Positions 35,442-43,839 of a stretch of DNA of 64,000 nt are shown here, in pieces. The position numbers and the translations under genes are program-made. This DNA comes from Bacteroidales bacterium (GTDB lineage: Bacteria; Bacteroidota; Bacteroidia; Bacteroidales; UBA932): positions 26,380 through 90,379 of the forward strand of contig JAMPAT010000012.1 in assembly GCA_023667095.1 (NCBI GenBank). Reading direction: 5' to 3'. The notes beneath the pieces are model-generated. The model saw only the letters and a list, made by a program, of their open reading frames with translations. It was not told the origin of the DNA and made no database searches. How positions within the stretch are numbered: the first letter of the stretch is position 1; the number at the start of each line of letters is the position of its first letter.

Positions 35442-35956
35442 TAAAAGGGATTTTCAGAAAAAGATGTCTTGAAAAGGAGACAAGCAGTCTGCCGACAGGC
35501 TTCATGCCTGCCGGCAGCATAAAGTATATGGCAGTGTTGATTGACGCCGATGAGCCTGGCTTTGAGAAATGCAGGGAAAGCATTGTGGAATATTGCAGGG
35601 CAAACGGCATAGACCTTAACCTTATGTACGTGGACATGAGAAGGTCAAGCCGTAAAGACAGCCCGACCGACAAGGACGCCACATTCCTCAGGAGCGATGT
35701 GAACTGGTTCGGCAAGCCCTCTGCAAAAAAGGCCGCGCTCGTCAGGAATTATCCGTGCGACCTCTATATCTGCCTTTCAAGGAATGATGGATTCTGCATA
35801 GAATACATCTCATGGGTCGCCGAGGCAAGGTTCAAGATAGGAAGGGACAGGTTCAGGAAGGACCCTTTCAACATCATCATCGGGGAAAACGGGCAGGAGA
35901 GCAGCCAGGACGATGTCTTCAAGGCAATCATCGACCTGCTCTCCAAGATTGCATAA
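35438..35956 (+). CDS. DUF6913-like conserved hypothetical protein
   Basis: A 172-residue cytosolic protein with a basic N-terminus and alternating strands and helices; segments such as KYMAVLIDADEPGFEKC, SDVNWFGKPSAKKA and DLYICLSRNDGFCIEYISWVAEA match my recollection of a Bacteroidota family of unknown function (DUF6913). It overlaps the PfkB gene by four bases and precedes the DUF368 gene by 22 bp; this three-gene order is the only clue to its job. Confidence 0.65.
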   Translation: MIKGIFRKRCLEKETSSLPTGFMPAGSIKYMAVLIDADEPGFEKCRESIVEYCRANGIDLNLMYVDMRRSSRKDSPTDKDATFLRSDVNWFGKPSAKKAALVRNYPCDLYICLSRNDGFCIEYISWVAEARFKIGRDRFRKDPFNIIIGENGQESSQDDVFKAIIDLLSKIA

Positions 35957-35978
35957 CATTCATATAATCAGGACAAGA

Positions 35979-36908
35979 ATGAAAAGATACACCAAATACA
36001 TAATGACGGCCCTTAAAGGGGCAGGAATGGGTGCGGCTGACGTTATACCTGGAGTGTCTGGCGGTACAATAGCATTCATGACAGGAATATACGATGAGCT
36101 GGTAGCTTCGATAAACTCTGTCAACATGACTGCAGTCAAGCTGCTGTTCACTGGACACTTCAGGGAATTCTGGAAACATGTCAACGGGAATTTCCTCCTC
36201 AGCCTCTTTGCCGGAATCATAGTCAGCGTACTTTCCCTGGCCAAGCTTATGACATTCCTGCTTGCCGGCTACCCTATCCAGACATGGGCTTTCTTCTTCG
36301 GGCTTATTGTGGCATCTTCCATATATATACTTAAAGACATAAAAGGCTGGAAAATACGTGATTCAATAGCTCTTGTCTGCGGCATAATTCTCGGTGTTAC
36401 AGTATGCAGGCTTTCACCGACAAGCACCCCTGACAATATGCTGTTCATATTCATCTGCGGAGCGATAGCCATCTGCGCGATGATACTCCCGGGAATCAGC
36501 GGAAGCTTCATTCTGCTGCTGCTTGGAAAATACGAATTTATGATGGGAGCAATAGACGACATGAACATAGGTGTATTGGCTGTATTCGCGGCAGGTGCAG
36601 TTGTCGGGATCCTGTCTTTCTCAAAATTTCTCCATTGGCTTCTTGCAAGATTCCACAGGCAGACACTCATTGTACTTGCCGGATTCATCATAGGTTCGCT
36701 TGTCAAGGTATGGCCATGGAGCAACATGGACGCAATCGTAAAATCGCAGTATCCTGGATTCACAGGAGACAGCGACAGCATTTCAATACTCCTGCAGCAA
36801 AGCCAGATAGACTACCATATTGCCGGGGCAATCTGCTTTGCCCTGCTCGGAATCGCAATAGTTGTGGGACTTGAAGTCCTAAGCGGCAGAAAGGACGTCA
36901 AGGAGTAG
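35979..36908 (+). CDS. popT: DUF368 family polyprenyl-phosphate transporter (PopT type)
   Basis: A 309-residue membrane protein of the DUF368 family, whose characterised members recycle undecaprenyl phosphate across the inner membrane. The signature GAADVIPGVSGGTIAFMTGIYDEL is split here as GAADVIPGVSGGTIA near residues 15-28, and the second inverted half repeats the theme as ICAMILPGISGSFILLLLG. About eight to ten helices are visible. The ATG at 35979 is used because the longer frame starts inside the previous gene. A strong terminator follows at 37010-37047. Confidence 0.85.
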   Translation: MKRYTKYIMTALKGAGMGAADVIPGVSGGTIAFMTGIYDELVASINSVNMTAVKLLFTGHFREFWKHVNGNFLLSLFAGIIVSVLSLAKLMTFLLAGYPIQTWAFFFGLIVASSIYILKDIKGWKIRDSIALVCGIILGVTVCRLSPTSTPDNMLFIFICGAIAICAMILPGISGSFILLLLGKYEFMMGAIDDMNIGVLAVFAAGAVVGILSFSKFLHWLLARFHRQTLIVLAGFIIGSLVKVWPWSNMDAIVKSQYPGFTGDSDSISILLQQSQIDYHIAGAICFALLGIAIVVGLEVLSGRKDVKE

Positions 36909-37009
36909 ATACGATACGTTATGAATTGGAACTCAAAAGCCAGAGCCGTACTCTTTCTGTCCGTACCCCAGATGGAGACTTTCTCCGGCAATGTATTAAA
37001 TGTTAACGT

Positions 37010-37047
37010 ATTCACTCCTGTCAGAATTTGATCTGACAGGAGTGAAT
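37010..37047 (+). terminator. Terminator of the PfkB-DUF6913-DUF368 operon
   Basis: A perfect 16-bp stem (37010-37025 with 37032-37047) with a 6-nt loop, followed by TTCAATTTTT. It also faces the convergent META gene ending at 37098. Confidence 0.85.
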
Positions 37048-37097
37048 TTCAATTTTTATGGCCGGTATGACAGCCTATCTATTATACAGGTCCAACC

Positions 37098-37511
37098 TTA
37101 CTCCTCTTCCGATTTTACAAGCTCCATGACAACATTTCCGTCTTCATCACACAGAAGGAGTCTACCGTTTCCATTGCCCTTGACCGTCAAGGCTCTGCCC
37201 ATTGCAGAGAGGAATTCCTGTTCAAACTCCATATCTTTCTCAGGACCGGCCATCTTTGTCGCTCCCACAGCACCCAACTGAAGTTTTGGCCCGTCAAGGT
37301 TATATGTCCCAAAGAAACGGTTGACACCTGTACTTCCATAGAGTTTACCGTCTTCCTTGCTAAAGATCAGGCATGGCGTGTCAATGCAGTCCACTTCCTC
37401 CCCTTCAAACTTAACCACATCCCAGGAGCCGTCAACTACAGGACTCTGTGAACATGACATCATAAAAAAGGCAAGTGCAGCCGATGCAAAAAACATGATA
37501 ATTTTTTTCAT
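37098..37511 (-). CDS. META/HslJ-domain lipoprotein, paralogue 1
   Basis: A 137-residue lipoprotein (lipobox MMSC) with one META domain, the beta-rich fold of HslJ and related stress or secretion-linked proteins. Typical segments are SWDVVKFEGEEV near the N-terminus, GSTGVNRFFGTYNLDG in the middle and LSAMGRALTVKGNG before the end. The start at 37511 begins a signal peptide; the longer frame adds an unrelated N-terminus. The neighbour at 37614 is a paralogue. Function unknown. Confidence 0.83.
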   Translation of the reverse strand: MKKIIMFFASAALAFFMMSCSQSPVVDGSWDVVKFEGEEVDCIDTPCLIFSKEDGKLYGSTGVNRFFGTYNLDGPKLQLGAVGATKMAGPEKDMEFEQEFLSAMGRALTVKGNGNGRLLLCDEDGNVVMELVKSEEE

Positions 37512-37561
37512 AAGATTATATTTATAAATGCGGTGCATTGCGCGTACAAAAAACAAGCCAA

Positions 37562-37599
37562 CTGTCCCGAAGAACAATTTTCATCATCCCTCGGGACAG
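37562..37599. terminator. Hairpin between the two META lipoprotein genes
   Basis: CTGTCCCGA (37562-37570) and TCGGGACAG (37591-37599) are perfect inverted copies just after the stop of paralogue 2; possible attenuating or terminating structure. Confidence 0.55.
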
Positions 37600-37613
37600 A
37601 ATGTCAGTTACAT

Positions 37614-38021
37614 CTATTTCCTTACAAGTTCCATCAGGACATTGCCGTCCTTTCCGCATAGCAGGAGCTTGTCTTCACCGCCACTTTTCACTGTAGTGAC
37701 ATCATTTATTGCAGCCATGAATCTCTGCTCAACCTGCATATTCTCTTCCGGCCCTGCCATCATAGTAGTAGCAAGTCCAACGAGATGAAGCTTATGGCCA
37801 TCAATTGTATAGCTGCCGTTTATGATATTCACGCCAGTATTTCCGTGAACCCGTCCCTGGTCAGCATCAAAGCTAAGGAACGTCTCGTCAGAAACCAGCC
37901 CTACCGGATTGCCGTCAATCTTTACCACTGTCCAGTCTCCCGCAACTTCTGGTGCCTGCGAACACGACACCAATGATATGGAAGCAGCTGCTGCCGCCAA
38001 AAACAATGCAATTCTTTTCAT
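37614..38021 (-). CDS. META/HslJ-domain lipoprotein, paralogue 2
   Basis: A 135-residue lipoprotein (SLVSC, Cys20) with one META domain: DWTVVKIDGNPVG, GNTGVNIINGSYTIDG and MAAINDVTTVKSGG align with the same places in the downstream paralogue. The pair likely arose by tandem duplication long ago, given moderate identity. They are in the same orientation 102 bp apart, with a hairpin between. Function unknown. Confidence 0.83.
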   Translation of the reverse strand: MKRIALFLAAAAASISLVSCSQAPEVAGDWTVVKIDGNPVGLVSDETFLSFDADQGRVHGNTGVNIINGSYTIDGHKLHLVGLATTMMAGPEENMQVEQRFMAAINDVTTVKSGGEDKLLLCGKDGNVLMELVRK

Positions 38022-38365
38022 ATATTCTAAATTTTAAAACAGTTGCGGCAGATAGCAAAAAGCAAGCCAATGGCAAGAGGCCATCAGTTTCACATATGCC
38101 GTTGCCGGTGAAGAAGTGACATTCGGGATGAGCTCTGAGGCCTGCTGCAGGCAGATACTAATGCCATAGCTGTCAATGTCCCTTAGGATGAGTCTGGACA
38201 GACCTGCATAATCCAAGTTCCCAATGTCACAAAGAACCGTACATTGGGAGCCTCTTTGATTTACAACACACTGGTTGACCACACGTTTCGATTCGGTACA
38301 GTTTCCAATATCCATAATGACGATATTCATAAAATATTAACAATCAGCCACATATAATTTACTGC

Positions 38366-38660
38366 TATACCAAACGGCCAAAGCAACATTCCGTTGGGGA
38401 CAATATCGATTTGCAATATGCTGTCAGTTGGAGAATACAGGTACTCCCGTACTGCGCCGTTGGGCACGCATGATTCTCATAAAACACTGTTTATCAACCA
38501 TGTACGATTCACCGCCGTGCCAAACAGCAGGAATAACTTTCCGTTGGGCACAAGGTCAATTCACAATGTCCTATCAATCAATAAAATACAATTTTGTCGC
38601 GTGCCAAACGGAAGAAAAATATTGCTGTTGGGCACGCACGGTTTTCATAAAACACTGTAT
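38366..38660. repeat. Degenerate direct-repeat array, period 84 nt, each unit hairpin-forming
   Basis: The word CCGTTGGGSAC (or CTGTTGGGCAC) recurs at 38391, 38457, 38541 and 38625, the last three exactly 84 nt apart. Each is preceded by GCCAAAC-like sequence, the near reverse complement, giving stems such as 38599-38609 with 38627-38637 (11 bp, one mismatch). The word ATAAAACACTGT also recurs (38480 and 38648). Confidence 0.65.
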
Positions 38661-38989
38661 GTTGCTTATCAGTCTGTAGCAGATGAATTCTCAGCCGCCA
38701 CACAAGAATCACAAAGGTTCTGGAACGGACGTGCACAAAGCAACACACTACGTCTCGTGGCAAAAGGATGCTATAGAAAACACGGACAAATTCATAAGAC
38801 CGTATAATCGCCAAAAGAATTGATTACATGGACATTACAGATGAATACCTACAAGGATACACTTCTAACTGAACTGTAGGCCCCCAAAAACTCAAAATTT
38901 TCACTCCGGAATATTGTTTTTCAATCTTTTGGTGCAACGTTGTGGAAGTTACCTGTCAACTCTATCCCATGTAAATCCTGCCATAGACT

Positions 38990-39121
38990 CTATTCATTGC
39001 CTCTGCACTTGACCATACACTTGACTCTGCCCTCTGCCCAAAAGATCGTTTTTTCAATCTTTTGTTGTAATGTTGCACTTGCTTGTTGACTCTGCCTTGC
39101 TACAAGTTCTTCTTTCGTCAT
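38990..39121 (-). pseudogene. Remnant of an AlbA_2/Schlafen-type gene start
   Basis: A 43-codon minus-strand ORF beginning MTKEELVARQSQQ. MTKEELVAR is the usual N-terminus of AlbA_2 (Schlafen-like) ATP-binding proteins, but the sequence then departs into low-complexity QQASATLQQKIEK. A near match to its first part occurs in the damaged gene at 46170, and its middle is repeated at the end of the window. Confidence 0.4.
39043..39097 (-). repeat. 55-bp dispersed repeat, copy 1
   Basis: The reverse complement is identical, base for base, to 63946-64000, where the window ends; the true repeat may be longer. Confidence 0.9.
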
Positions 39122-39192
39122 ACCGTTGCGAAATTAGTCAAAACCATTGAGGTTTACAATAGTGTACAGCACCTTGAAAAGAATTAATTTTC

Positions 39193-39200
39193 TAATTTTG
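39193..39200 (+). promoter_or_regulatory. Promoter -7 element for the Smr gene
   Basis: TAATTTTG, 29 nt before the ATG at 39230. Confidence 0.55.
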
Positions 39201-39229
39201 CGGTGTCATTTTCGGGATTTTTTACAATT

Positions 39230-39943
39230 ATGGCAAAGACATTTTCAGATTTCGGGGGACTTTCGGAGTTGAAGAAGCTGCTTGGCAAGGAAGAGGCGGC
39301 AGGCGATTCCAGTCCGTTGTCCGCAAATGCACAGACGGCAGACAGTTCTGGCGTGCTGGCTGGAGATGCACCGGCAAGCAGACAGGTGCAGAAGCCGCGT
39401 CCGAGAATTGTTGTCAACAGAAGCCGTGCAGAGCATCTTGCAGCAAAGGATGGCATATCCAGGGGAACAAGGGTGAGGATGATGGATACCAATGATGTTG
39501 GAGTCATTGCCGGATTCGGGGATGGATGGTTCGAGATAGAATCTGACGGACTGGTCTTCCGCGCCATGAGATGTGAATTTGTCGTGGCGGATGCAGGGGA
39601 GGACATGATGCTACGGAATGCAATACCTTCCAGGAAGAAGAAAGGCGAAGAGAAAAAGAAGACGGCAGAGCTGCCTTCTGAAATTTCAGTTGACCTTCAT
39701 CTTGACAGGATTCCAGGCAGCGACGGAGTCCCGGCATGGGCAGCCCTTGATTTCCAGATGAACTATTTCAGGCAGGTGCTGCGTCAGAACATGAAATATA
39801 AAGGACGCCGTATCAGATTTATACATGGTGTAGGGGACGGTGTCCTGGCGGCTTCTGTCCGCAGGGAGCTTGACGAATCCTTTGCTGTCTCGTGTGTATA
39901 TACGTATGGAGAGCCTGGAGTGACTATGGTCACTGTCAAATAG
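39230..39943 (+). CDS. Smr-domain protein (DUF2027-type)
   Basis: A 237-residue protein with a disordered acidic/Ser-rich N-terminus, a central small beta domain (RGTRVRMMDTNDVGVIAGFGDGWFEIE), a Lys-rich linker and a C-terminal Smr domain (VDLHLDRI, RIRFIHGVGDGVLAASVRREL). Smr domains nick or bind branched DNA or RNA; in this Bacteroidota form the HGxGxG loop reads HGVGDGVL. The ATG at 39230 is preferred over one 27 bases upstream because the promoter TAATTTTG lies there. Monocistronic. Confidence 0.85.
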   Translation: MAKTFSDFGGLSELKKLLGKEEAAGDSSPLSANAQTADSSGVLAGDAPASRQVQKPRPRIVVNRSRAEHLAAKDGISRGTRVRMMDTNDVGVIAGFGDGWFEIESDGLVFRAMRCEFVVADAGEDMMLRNAIPSRKKKGEEKKKTAELPSEISVDLHLDRIPGSDGVPAWAALDFQMNYFRQVLRQNMKYKGRRIRFIHGVGDGVLAASVRRELDESFAVSCVYTYGEPGVTMVTVK

Positions 39944-40007
39944 TGCAGGAAGACTGCAAAAGGGAATAAAAAACTTGCTGAATGCAGATTTTCTGTAATA
40001 TTTAAGA

Positions 40008-40015
40008 TATATTTG
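40008..40015 (+). promoter_or_regulatory. Promoter -7 element for the beta-barrel protein gene
   Basis: TATATTTG, 38 nt before the ATG at 40054. Confidence 0.6.
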
Positions 40016-40053
40016 TCCCTTGTTTTACAATGTACTTAAACATATATCATACA

Positions 40054-40767
40054 ATGAGAAAATATCTAAGACTCTTTATTTCAGCTGCTTTGCTTGTGTT
40101 TACATCAGTTGCGGCATCAGCACAGTTCGGGATTCATACAGCCTATCTGAATTCGACATTGGGCACATCTTGCTCAAGCTCTGACAAGGTTGACAATACA
40201 AACCGGAGAGGCCTTTATATAGGCTTCGACTATGACATAAATCTTGTTGCAGGGCTTTCTGTACAGCCAGGAATCTATTACTCATATATCGCCAACGAGA
40301 TTGATGGAAATAAGGATCTTCTCGGCAATACGTTTGAAATTGACCATGTTGAGCATTCACTTTTCATCCCTGTCCATGCTAAATACAGTTTCAATATAGT
40401 AGAGGATATATTGAAGATATATGTGTTTGCCGGACCGACTTTCGATTTTGGCCTTTCCGCATTCGACAAGGTTGAATATGACGGACGTCATGTGGACGGA
40501 GAACTGACATACAACTGCTATTCCGGCAAAGTTACTGCAAAGGAACTCAGTTCAAGTATAACTGATGCATGGGAGAACAAGGGCAAGTCAATGCAGTGCT
40601 TCAATGTCCTTGTCGGTGGCGGAGTCGGCCTGCGCCTTGTGAAATTCCTTGATATCAAGGCCGGCTATGACTACGGACTGCTGAATCTCGCCTCAAAGAA
40701 TCTGCGTAATGCTGATGTGTCGATGCGCAATACACAGTATTATGTGGGGCTTGGAGTGCGGTTCTGA
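40054..40767 (+). CDS. Outer membrane beta-barrel protein
   Basis: A 237-residue protein with a signal peptide ending ASAQ, then alternating amphipathic strands with aromatic ends (GLYIGFDYDINLVAGLSVQPG, KYSFNIVEDILKIYVFAGP) and a terminal Phe (YVGLGVRF), the usual mark of an outer membrane barrel of the porin/OMP_b-brl type. Eight strands would fit. Ligand unknown. It is transcribed from its own promoter; a 30-bp palindrome follows 24 bp after the stop. Confidence 0.82.
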   Translation: MRKYLRLFISAALLVFTSVAASAQFGIHTAYLNSTLGTSCSSSDKVDNTNRRGLYIGFDYDINLVAGLSVQPGIYYSYIANEIDGNKDLLGNTFEIDHVEHSLFIPVHAKYSFNIVEDILKIYVFAGPTFDFGLSAFDKVEYDGRHVDGELTYNCYSGKVTAKELSSSITDAWENKGKSMQCFNVLVGGGVGLRLVKFLDIKAGYDYGLLNLASKNLRNADVSMRNTQYYVGLGVRF

Positions 40768-40791
40768 CAATGCCATGCAGCGAATAAATTG

Positions 40792-40821
40792 ATTATTCAC
40801 CGCAAATTTGCGGTGAATAAT
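40792..40821. promoter_or_regulatory. Perfect 30-bp palindrome upstream of fic paralogue 2
   Basis: Each 15-base half is the exact reverse complement of the other, centred between 40806 and 40807, with core CGCAAATTTGCG. The same CGCAAA/TTTGCG arms occur in operator candidate O2 of fic paralogue 1. It could double as a terminator for the barrel gene, but no U-run follows. Confidence 0.75.
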
Positions 40822-40843
40822 TGTTTGTTCCGCCGTAAATGCG

Positions 40844-40851
40844 TATGTTTG
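40844..40851 (+). promoter_or_regulatory. Promoter -7 element of fic paralogue 2
   Basis: TATGTTTG ends four bases before the ATG at 40856, so the mRNA may be leaderless. An ATTG lies about 20 bp upstream as a weak -33. Confidence 0.5.
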
Positions 40852-40855
40852 TAGC

Positions 40856-41980
40856 ATGAAGTCAGGATTACATCATGGGACATATATATGGCAAAATGAA
40901 GATTGGCCATATTTTAAATGGAATTCAGAATCGCTTCTTGAGCCGATGGCGCGTTTGAGCGCGCTCCATAGTCGGTTGAATACCAGGATGTCAATGCTTG
41001 GATTTGACGAAAAAAGCCGTATGCGATTGTCTGCGATGACGGATGAACTTGTCAAATCCTCAGAAATGGAAGGTGTCATACTTAATCCGAATTCTGTCAG
41101 AAGCAGCATTGGACGCCGTCTGGGAATTGAAGATGATGGATTGCTTGTTGAAGATCATTATGTTGAAGGTCTGGTAGATGTAATGATGGATGCTATTGTC
41201 AGTTCCCGTGAACCTCTTGCTGCTGAACGTCTTTTCGGATGGCATTCTGCCCTGTTTCCGACAGGGCGAAGCGGCATGTATAGGATTACTGTCGGGGACT
41301 GGCGTAAGGGAGAAGAGCCGATGCAGGTCGTTTCAGGTGCCTTTGGAAAGGAAAAGGTACATTATGAGGCTCCAGTTTCTTCTGATGTTCCTGACGAGAT
41401 GTCCATGTTGATTGATTGGTATAATGCTGCCAAGATGTCTCCTTTTCTGGTTGCAGGCATAGTCCATCTGTGGTTTGTCTCAATACATCCGTTTGATGAC
41501 GGTAACGGACGTATAGGCCGTACGCTTGCAGATATGGCTCTTGCACGTCTTGATGATGACCATTCGCGATACTATAGCATGTCAGCCGAAATAAACAGAA
41601 GTAAAAAATCTTATTACGAAGTGCTTGAGTGTACGCAAAAGGGAAGCATGGATATAACGGAGTGGCTGCTTTGGTTTTTCAACTGTCTTGAAAACGCTAT
41701 CGCAAAGTCATTGGAAACAATCGCTGTCACATTGGAAAAGGCGGTGTTCTGGGAGAAGTTCCGTGATGTCGAAATAAATGAGCGTCAGCGTAAGGTCCTG
41801 AACAGGCTATGGGATGGCTTTGAAGGCAAGCTGACATCTTCCAAGTGGGCAAAGATATGCTCTTGTTCCCAAGATACCGCACTCCGCGACATCAATGGCC
41901 TTATCCATAAAGGGATGCTATGGAACAGCGGTGAGGGTGGCAGGAATGCAAATTACATTTTGCCAGATTTAAAGAGATAA
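40856..41980 (+). CDS. Fic domain protein (class II, DUF4172 N-terminus, C-terminal winged helix), paralogue 2
   Basis: A 374-residue homologue of the gene at 28358 with the same order of parts: DUF4172 domain with inhibitory motif S68-x-x-x-E72-G73 (SSEMEG), intact active site HPFDDGNGRIGR, and a C-terminal winged-helix segment (SSKWAKICSCSQDTALRDINGLI). It should be an AMP transferase held in check by its own N-terminal helix. No antitoxin gene is adjacent, as expected for class II. The 30-bp palindrome directly upstream and the DNA-binding-like C-terminus suggest autoregulation. Convergent with proX. Confidence 0.92.
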   Translation: MKSGLHHGTYIWQNEDWPYFKWNSESLLEPMARLSALHSRLNTRMSMLGFDEKSRMRLSAMTDELVKSSEMEGVILNPNSVRSSIGRRLGIEDDGLLVEDHYVEGLVDVMMDAIVSSREPLAAERLFGWHSALFPTGRSGMYRITVGDWRKGEEPMQVVSGAFGKEKVHYEAPVSSDVPDEMSMLIDWYNAAKMSPFLVAGIVHLWFVSIHPFDDGNGRIGRTLADMALARLDDDHSRYYSMSAEINRSKKSYYEVLECTQKGSMDITEWLLWFFNCLENAIAKSLETIAVTLEKAVFWEKFRDVEINERQRKVLNRLWDGFEGKLTSSKWAKICSCSQDTALRDINGLIHKGMLWNSGEGGRNANYILPDLKR

Positions 41981-42031
41981 TGGCAGGTAGTTTTCCGGAG
42001 GCCTGAGTGGAAATAGTTCGTTAAGGCCCCC

Positions 42032-42580
42032 TTACACCTCAATCCATTCATATTCCCCGCCCCAGATTTCGAGGAAACGCAGGAAACCGCTGTTGTCCAG
42101 GATTACGCTGGCGGTGTTGTCGCAAGGATGGAAACTGACTCTTGGTGCGTCCTTCAGCTCCTTGTCCAGGAACAGCTTGACCCGGTGGCCGTTGGGGTAT
42201 AGCTCCTTGGGGTTTACGTCTTCGCGTCCTTCAAGTGCGATGTCGTTCATCAGGCCGAGAGGGGAGACCGAGCCGGGGAGCAGTCCGAGGCATCTTTCCA
42301 TTCTTTCCTGTGATGCAAACGACAGTTTTCCCTGATGCAGTGAATGCTCCAGGTCGTGTATTGCAAGTTCCTTGTGGCATTCGAATACGACAAGATAATG
42401 CCTGTTTCCCTTGTGGTTGCGGAAGAACAGGTTCTTGCAATGCGTTGCGTCAAGGTCTTTCCAGTATTCCAGTGCAATCTCTATTGTGGGAAGAGGAGGA
42501 TGTGTGTGCAGTTCATATCCTATTCCGTGCTCTTTTAGGAATGAAAGCGTCCTGTCTATTCTTTCGTTATATTCTGCCAT
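42032..42580 (-). CDS. proX: Prolyl-tRNA editing protein ProX (YbaK family)
   Basis: A 182-residue free-standing editing domain of the YbaK/ProX/INS superfamily that deacylates mischarged tRNA-Pro, mainly Ala-tRNA-Pro. Family marks are the N-terminal YELHTHPPLPTIEIA, the conserved Lys in THCKNLFFRN, and the SVSPLGLMND loop. Bacteroidota prolyl-tRNA synthetases usually lack the insertion editing domain, so a trans-editing factor makes sense. It is 59 bp downstream of patB on the minus strand, with a terminator-like stem between. Confidence 0.88.
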   Translation of the reverse strand: MAEYNERIDRTLSFLKEHGIGYELHTHPPLPTIEIALEYWKDLDATHCKNLFFRNHKGNRHYLVVFECHKELAIHDLEHSLHQGKLSFASQERMERCLGLLPGSVSPLGLMNDIALEGREDVNPKELYPNGHRVKLFLDKELKDAPRVSFHPCDNTASVILDNSGFLRFLEIWGGEYEWIEV

Positions 42581-42598
42581 GTGTCTTCAAATATGGAA

Positions 42599-42634
42599 AA
42601 GGGTGACCGCAAAGTCTGCCTCCTGGCCACCCTT
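42599..42634 (-). terminator. Terminator after patB
   Basis: A 10-bp stem with one wobble (42599-42608 with 42625-42634); on the minus strand the stem is followed by TTCC. It separates patB from proX. Confidence 0.55.
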
Positions 42635-42639
42635 GTATG

Positions 42640-43809
42640 TTATCCTAAAATCTTGTTATAAAAGCTCTTGAAACGCGAAAGTGCCTCTTCAAGCCTTTTG
42701 CGCGGGCAGGCGATGTTTATCCTGATAAACCCTTCTCCGTCAGCCCCGTACATTGTGCCTGGATTAAGCCACACTTTGTGCTCCTCTTTCAGTCTGCCAG
42801 CTATCTCTTCCGATGTCAGCCCGAAAGCACGGCAGTCTGCCCAGACTAGATATGTACCTTCCAGTTCCGTTATCTGTATCTTAGGCATGTTTGCCTTGAA
42901 ATACTCTTTCAGATATATGTAGTTGCTGTACAGATATGATTTCAGCTCTTCAAGCCATTCCTCCCCATGGCCGTATGCTGCAATGAGGGCATCTACGCCT
43001 AAAGGATTGATGTCGCATACTTCATTGATGTTGATGGCCCTGTCGATTTTCCTGCGAATGCTGGATACCGGTGCGACAATGTTTGCAATCTGCAGTCCGG
43101 CAATATTGAATGCCTTGCTTGGTGATATGCAGGTCACGCTGTGTTCCAGGAATTCCTGTGAGATGGATGCAAACGGGGTGTATCCGTGTCCGTTGAGCGT
43201 CAGTTCACAATGGATTTCATCAGCAATTACAAATACATTGTGCTTTATGCATATTTCTCCCATCCTTGTCAGTTCTTCGCGTGTCCAGACACGTCCGGCA
43301 GGGTTGTGGGGATTGCAGAGGATGAACAGCTTGACGGCCGGGTCTGCAGCCTTGCGTTCCATGTCCTCAAAGTCGATATGGTAGGTGCGGTCCTCATATA
43401 CAAGTGAGTTTTCAACAATCTCGCATCCATTGTTTCTTATTGAGGAGAAAAAGCAGTTGTAGACAGGAGTCTGTATCATGACCTTTTCCCCTGGTGAGGC
43501 CAGGGCCTTTACGATTGCTGAAAGTGCAGGTACGATTCCGCTGATGTATATTACCCATTCCTTGCTGATGCCCAGTCCATGCTTCTTGCTGAACCACTTG
43601 TCCACTGCTTCATAATATTTGTCAGGGACGTGTGTGTAGCCGAAAATCCCGTGCTCAATGCGTTTGTGAAGGACTTCGATTATGGCCGGTGCCGTGCGGA
43701 AGTCCATGTCTGCAACCCAGAGGGGAAGGATATCCTTGTCTTCTGCATTGTCCCATTTGCATGAATTTGTCCCGAATCGCGGGATCAGTTCGTCGAAATT
43801 GTATTTCAT
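42640..43809 (-). CDS. patB: MalY/PatB family PLP-dependent aminotransferase (cystathionine beta-lyase)
   Basis: A 389-residue fold-type I PLP enzyme. The Schiff-base Lys lies in SPSKAFNIAGLQIAN, the cofactor Asp/Tyr region in FVIADEIHCELTL, and the phosphate-binding Arg in GFIRINIACPR. The N-terminus FDELIPRFGTNSCKWD is typical of MalY/PatB, which cleave cystathionine or cysteine to pyruvate and ammonia. It lies 30 bp after DUF3737, so the two are co-transcribed; that partnership is also frequent in other bacteria. Confidence 0.92.
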   Translation of the reverse strand: MKYNFDELIPRFGTNSCKWDNAEDKDILPLWVADMDFRTAPAIIEVLHKRIEHGIFGYTHVPDKYYEAVDKWFSKKHGLGISKEWVIYISGIVPALSAIVKALASPGEKVMIQTPVYNCFFSSIRNNGCEIVENSLVYEDRTYHIDFEDMERKAADPAVKLFILCNPHNPAGRVWTREELTRMGEICIKHNVFVIADEIHCELTLNGHGYTPFASISQEFLEHSVTCISPSKAFNIAGLQIANIVAPVSSIRRKIDRAININEVCDINPLGVDALIAAYGHGEEWLEELKSYLYSNYIYLKEYFKANMPKIQITELEGTYLVWADCRAFGLTSEEIAGRLKEEHKVWLNPGTMYGADGEGFIRINIACPRKRLEEALSRFKSFYNKILG

Positions 43810-43839
43810 GATTCGTGTTTTGTGGAAATCCGGTTGCCG

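Larger units (their letters stand above)
38022..39229. other. Repeat-rich intergenic interval (1.2 kb)
   Basis: No gene is supported. It holds an 84-nt-period degenerate array (about 38366-38660), a 43-codon remnant on the minus strand (38990-39121), two related repeat units ending near 38970 and 39097, and the Smr promoter. ORFs at 38034-38330 and 38394-38807 have no family features; the second one only reflects the repeats. Confidence 0.65.

Noticed and set aside
38034..38330. 98-codon minus-strand ORF
   Set aside because: Cys-rich, no family features, no promoter element; lies in repeat-rich DNA.
38366..38660. Possible CRISPR array
   Set aside because: Repeats are degenerate, spacer-like parts are also similar between units, and no cas gene is present.
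38394..38807. 137-codon ORF with three 28-residue internal repeats
   Set aside because: The repeats follow the 84-nt DNA array in every frame, there is no signal, domain or sensible start, and the units form hairpins. Best read as non-coding repeat DNA.
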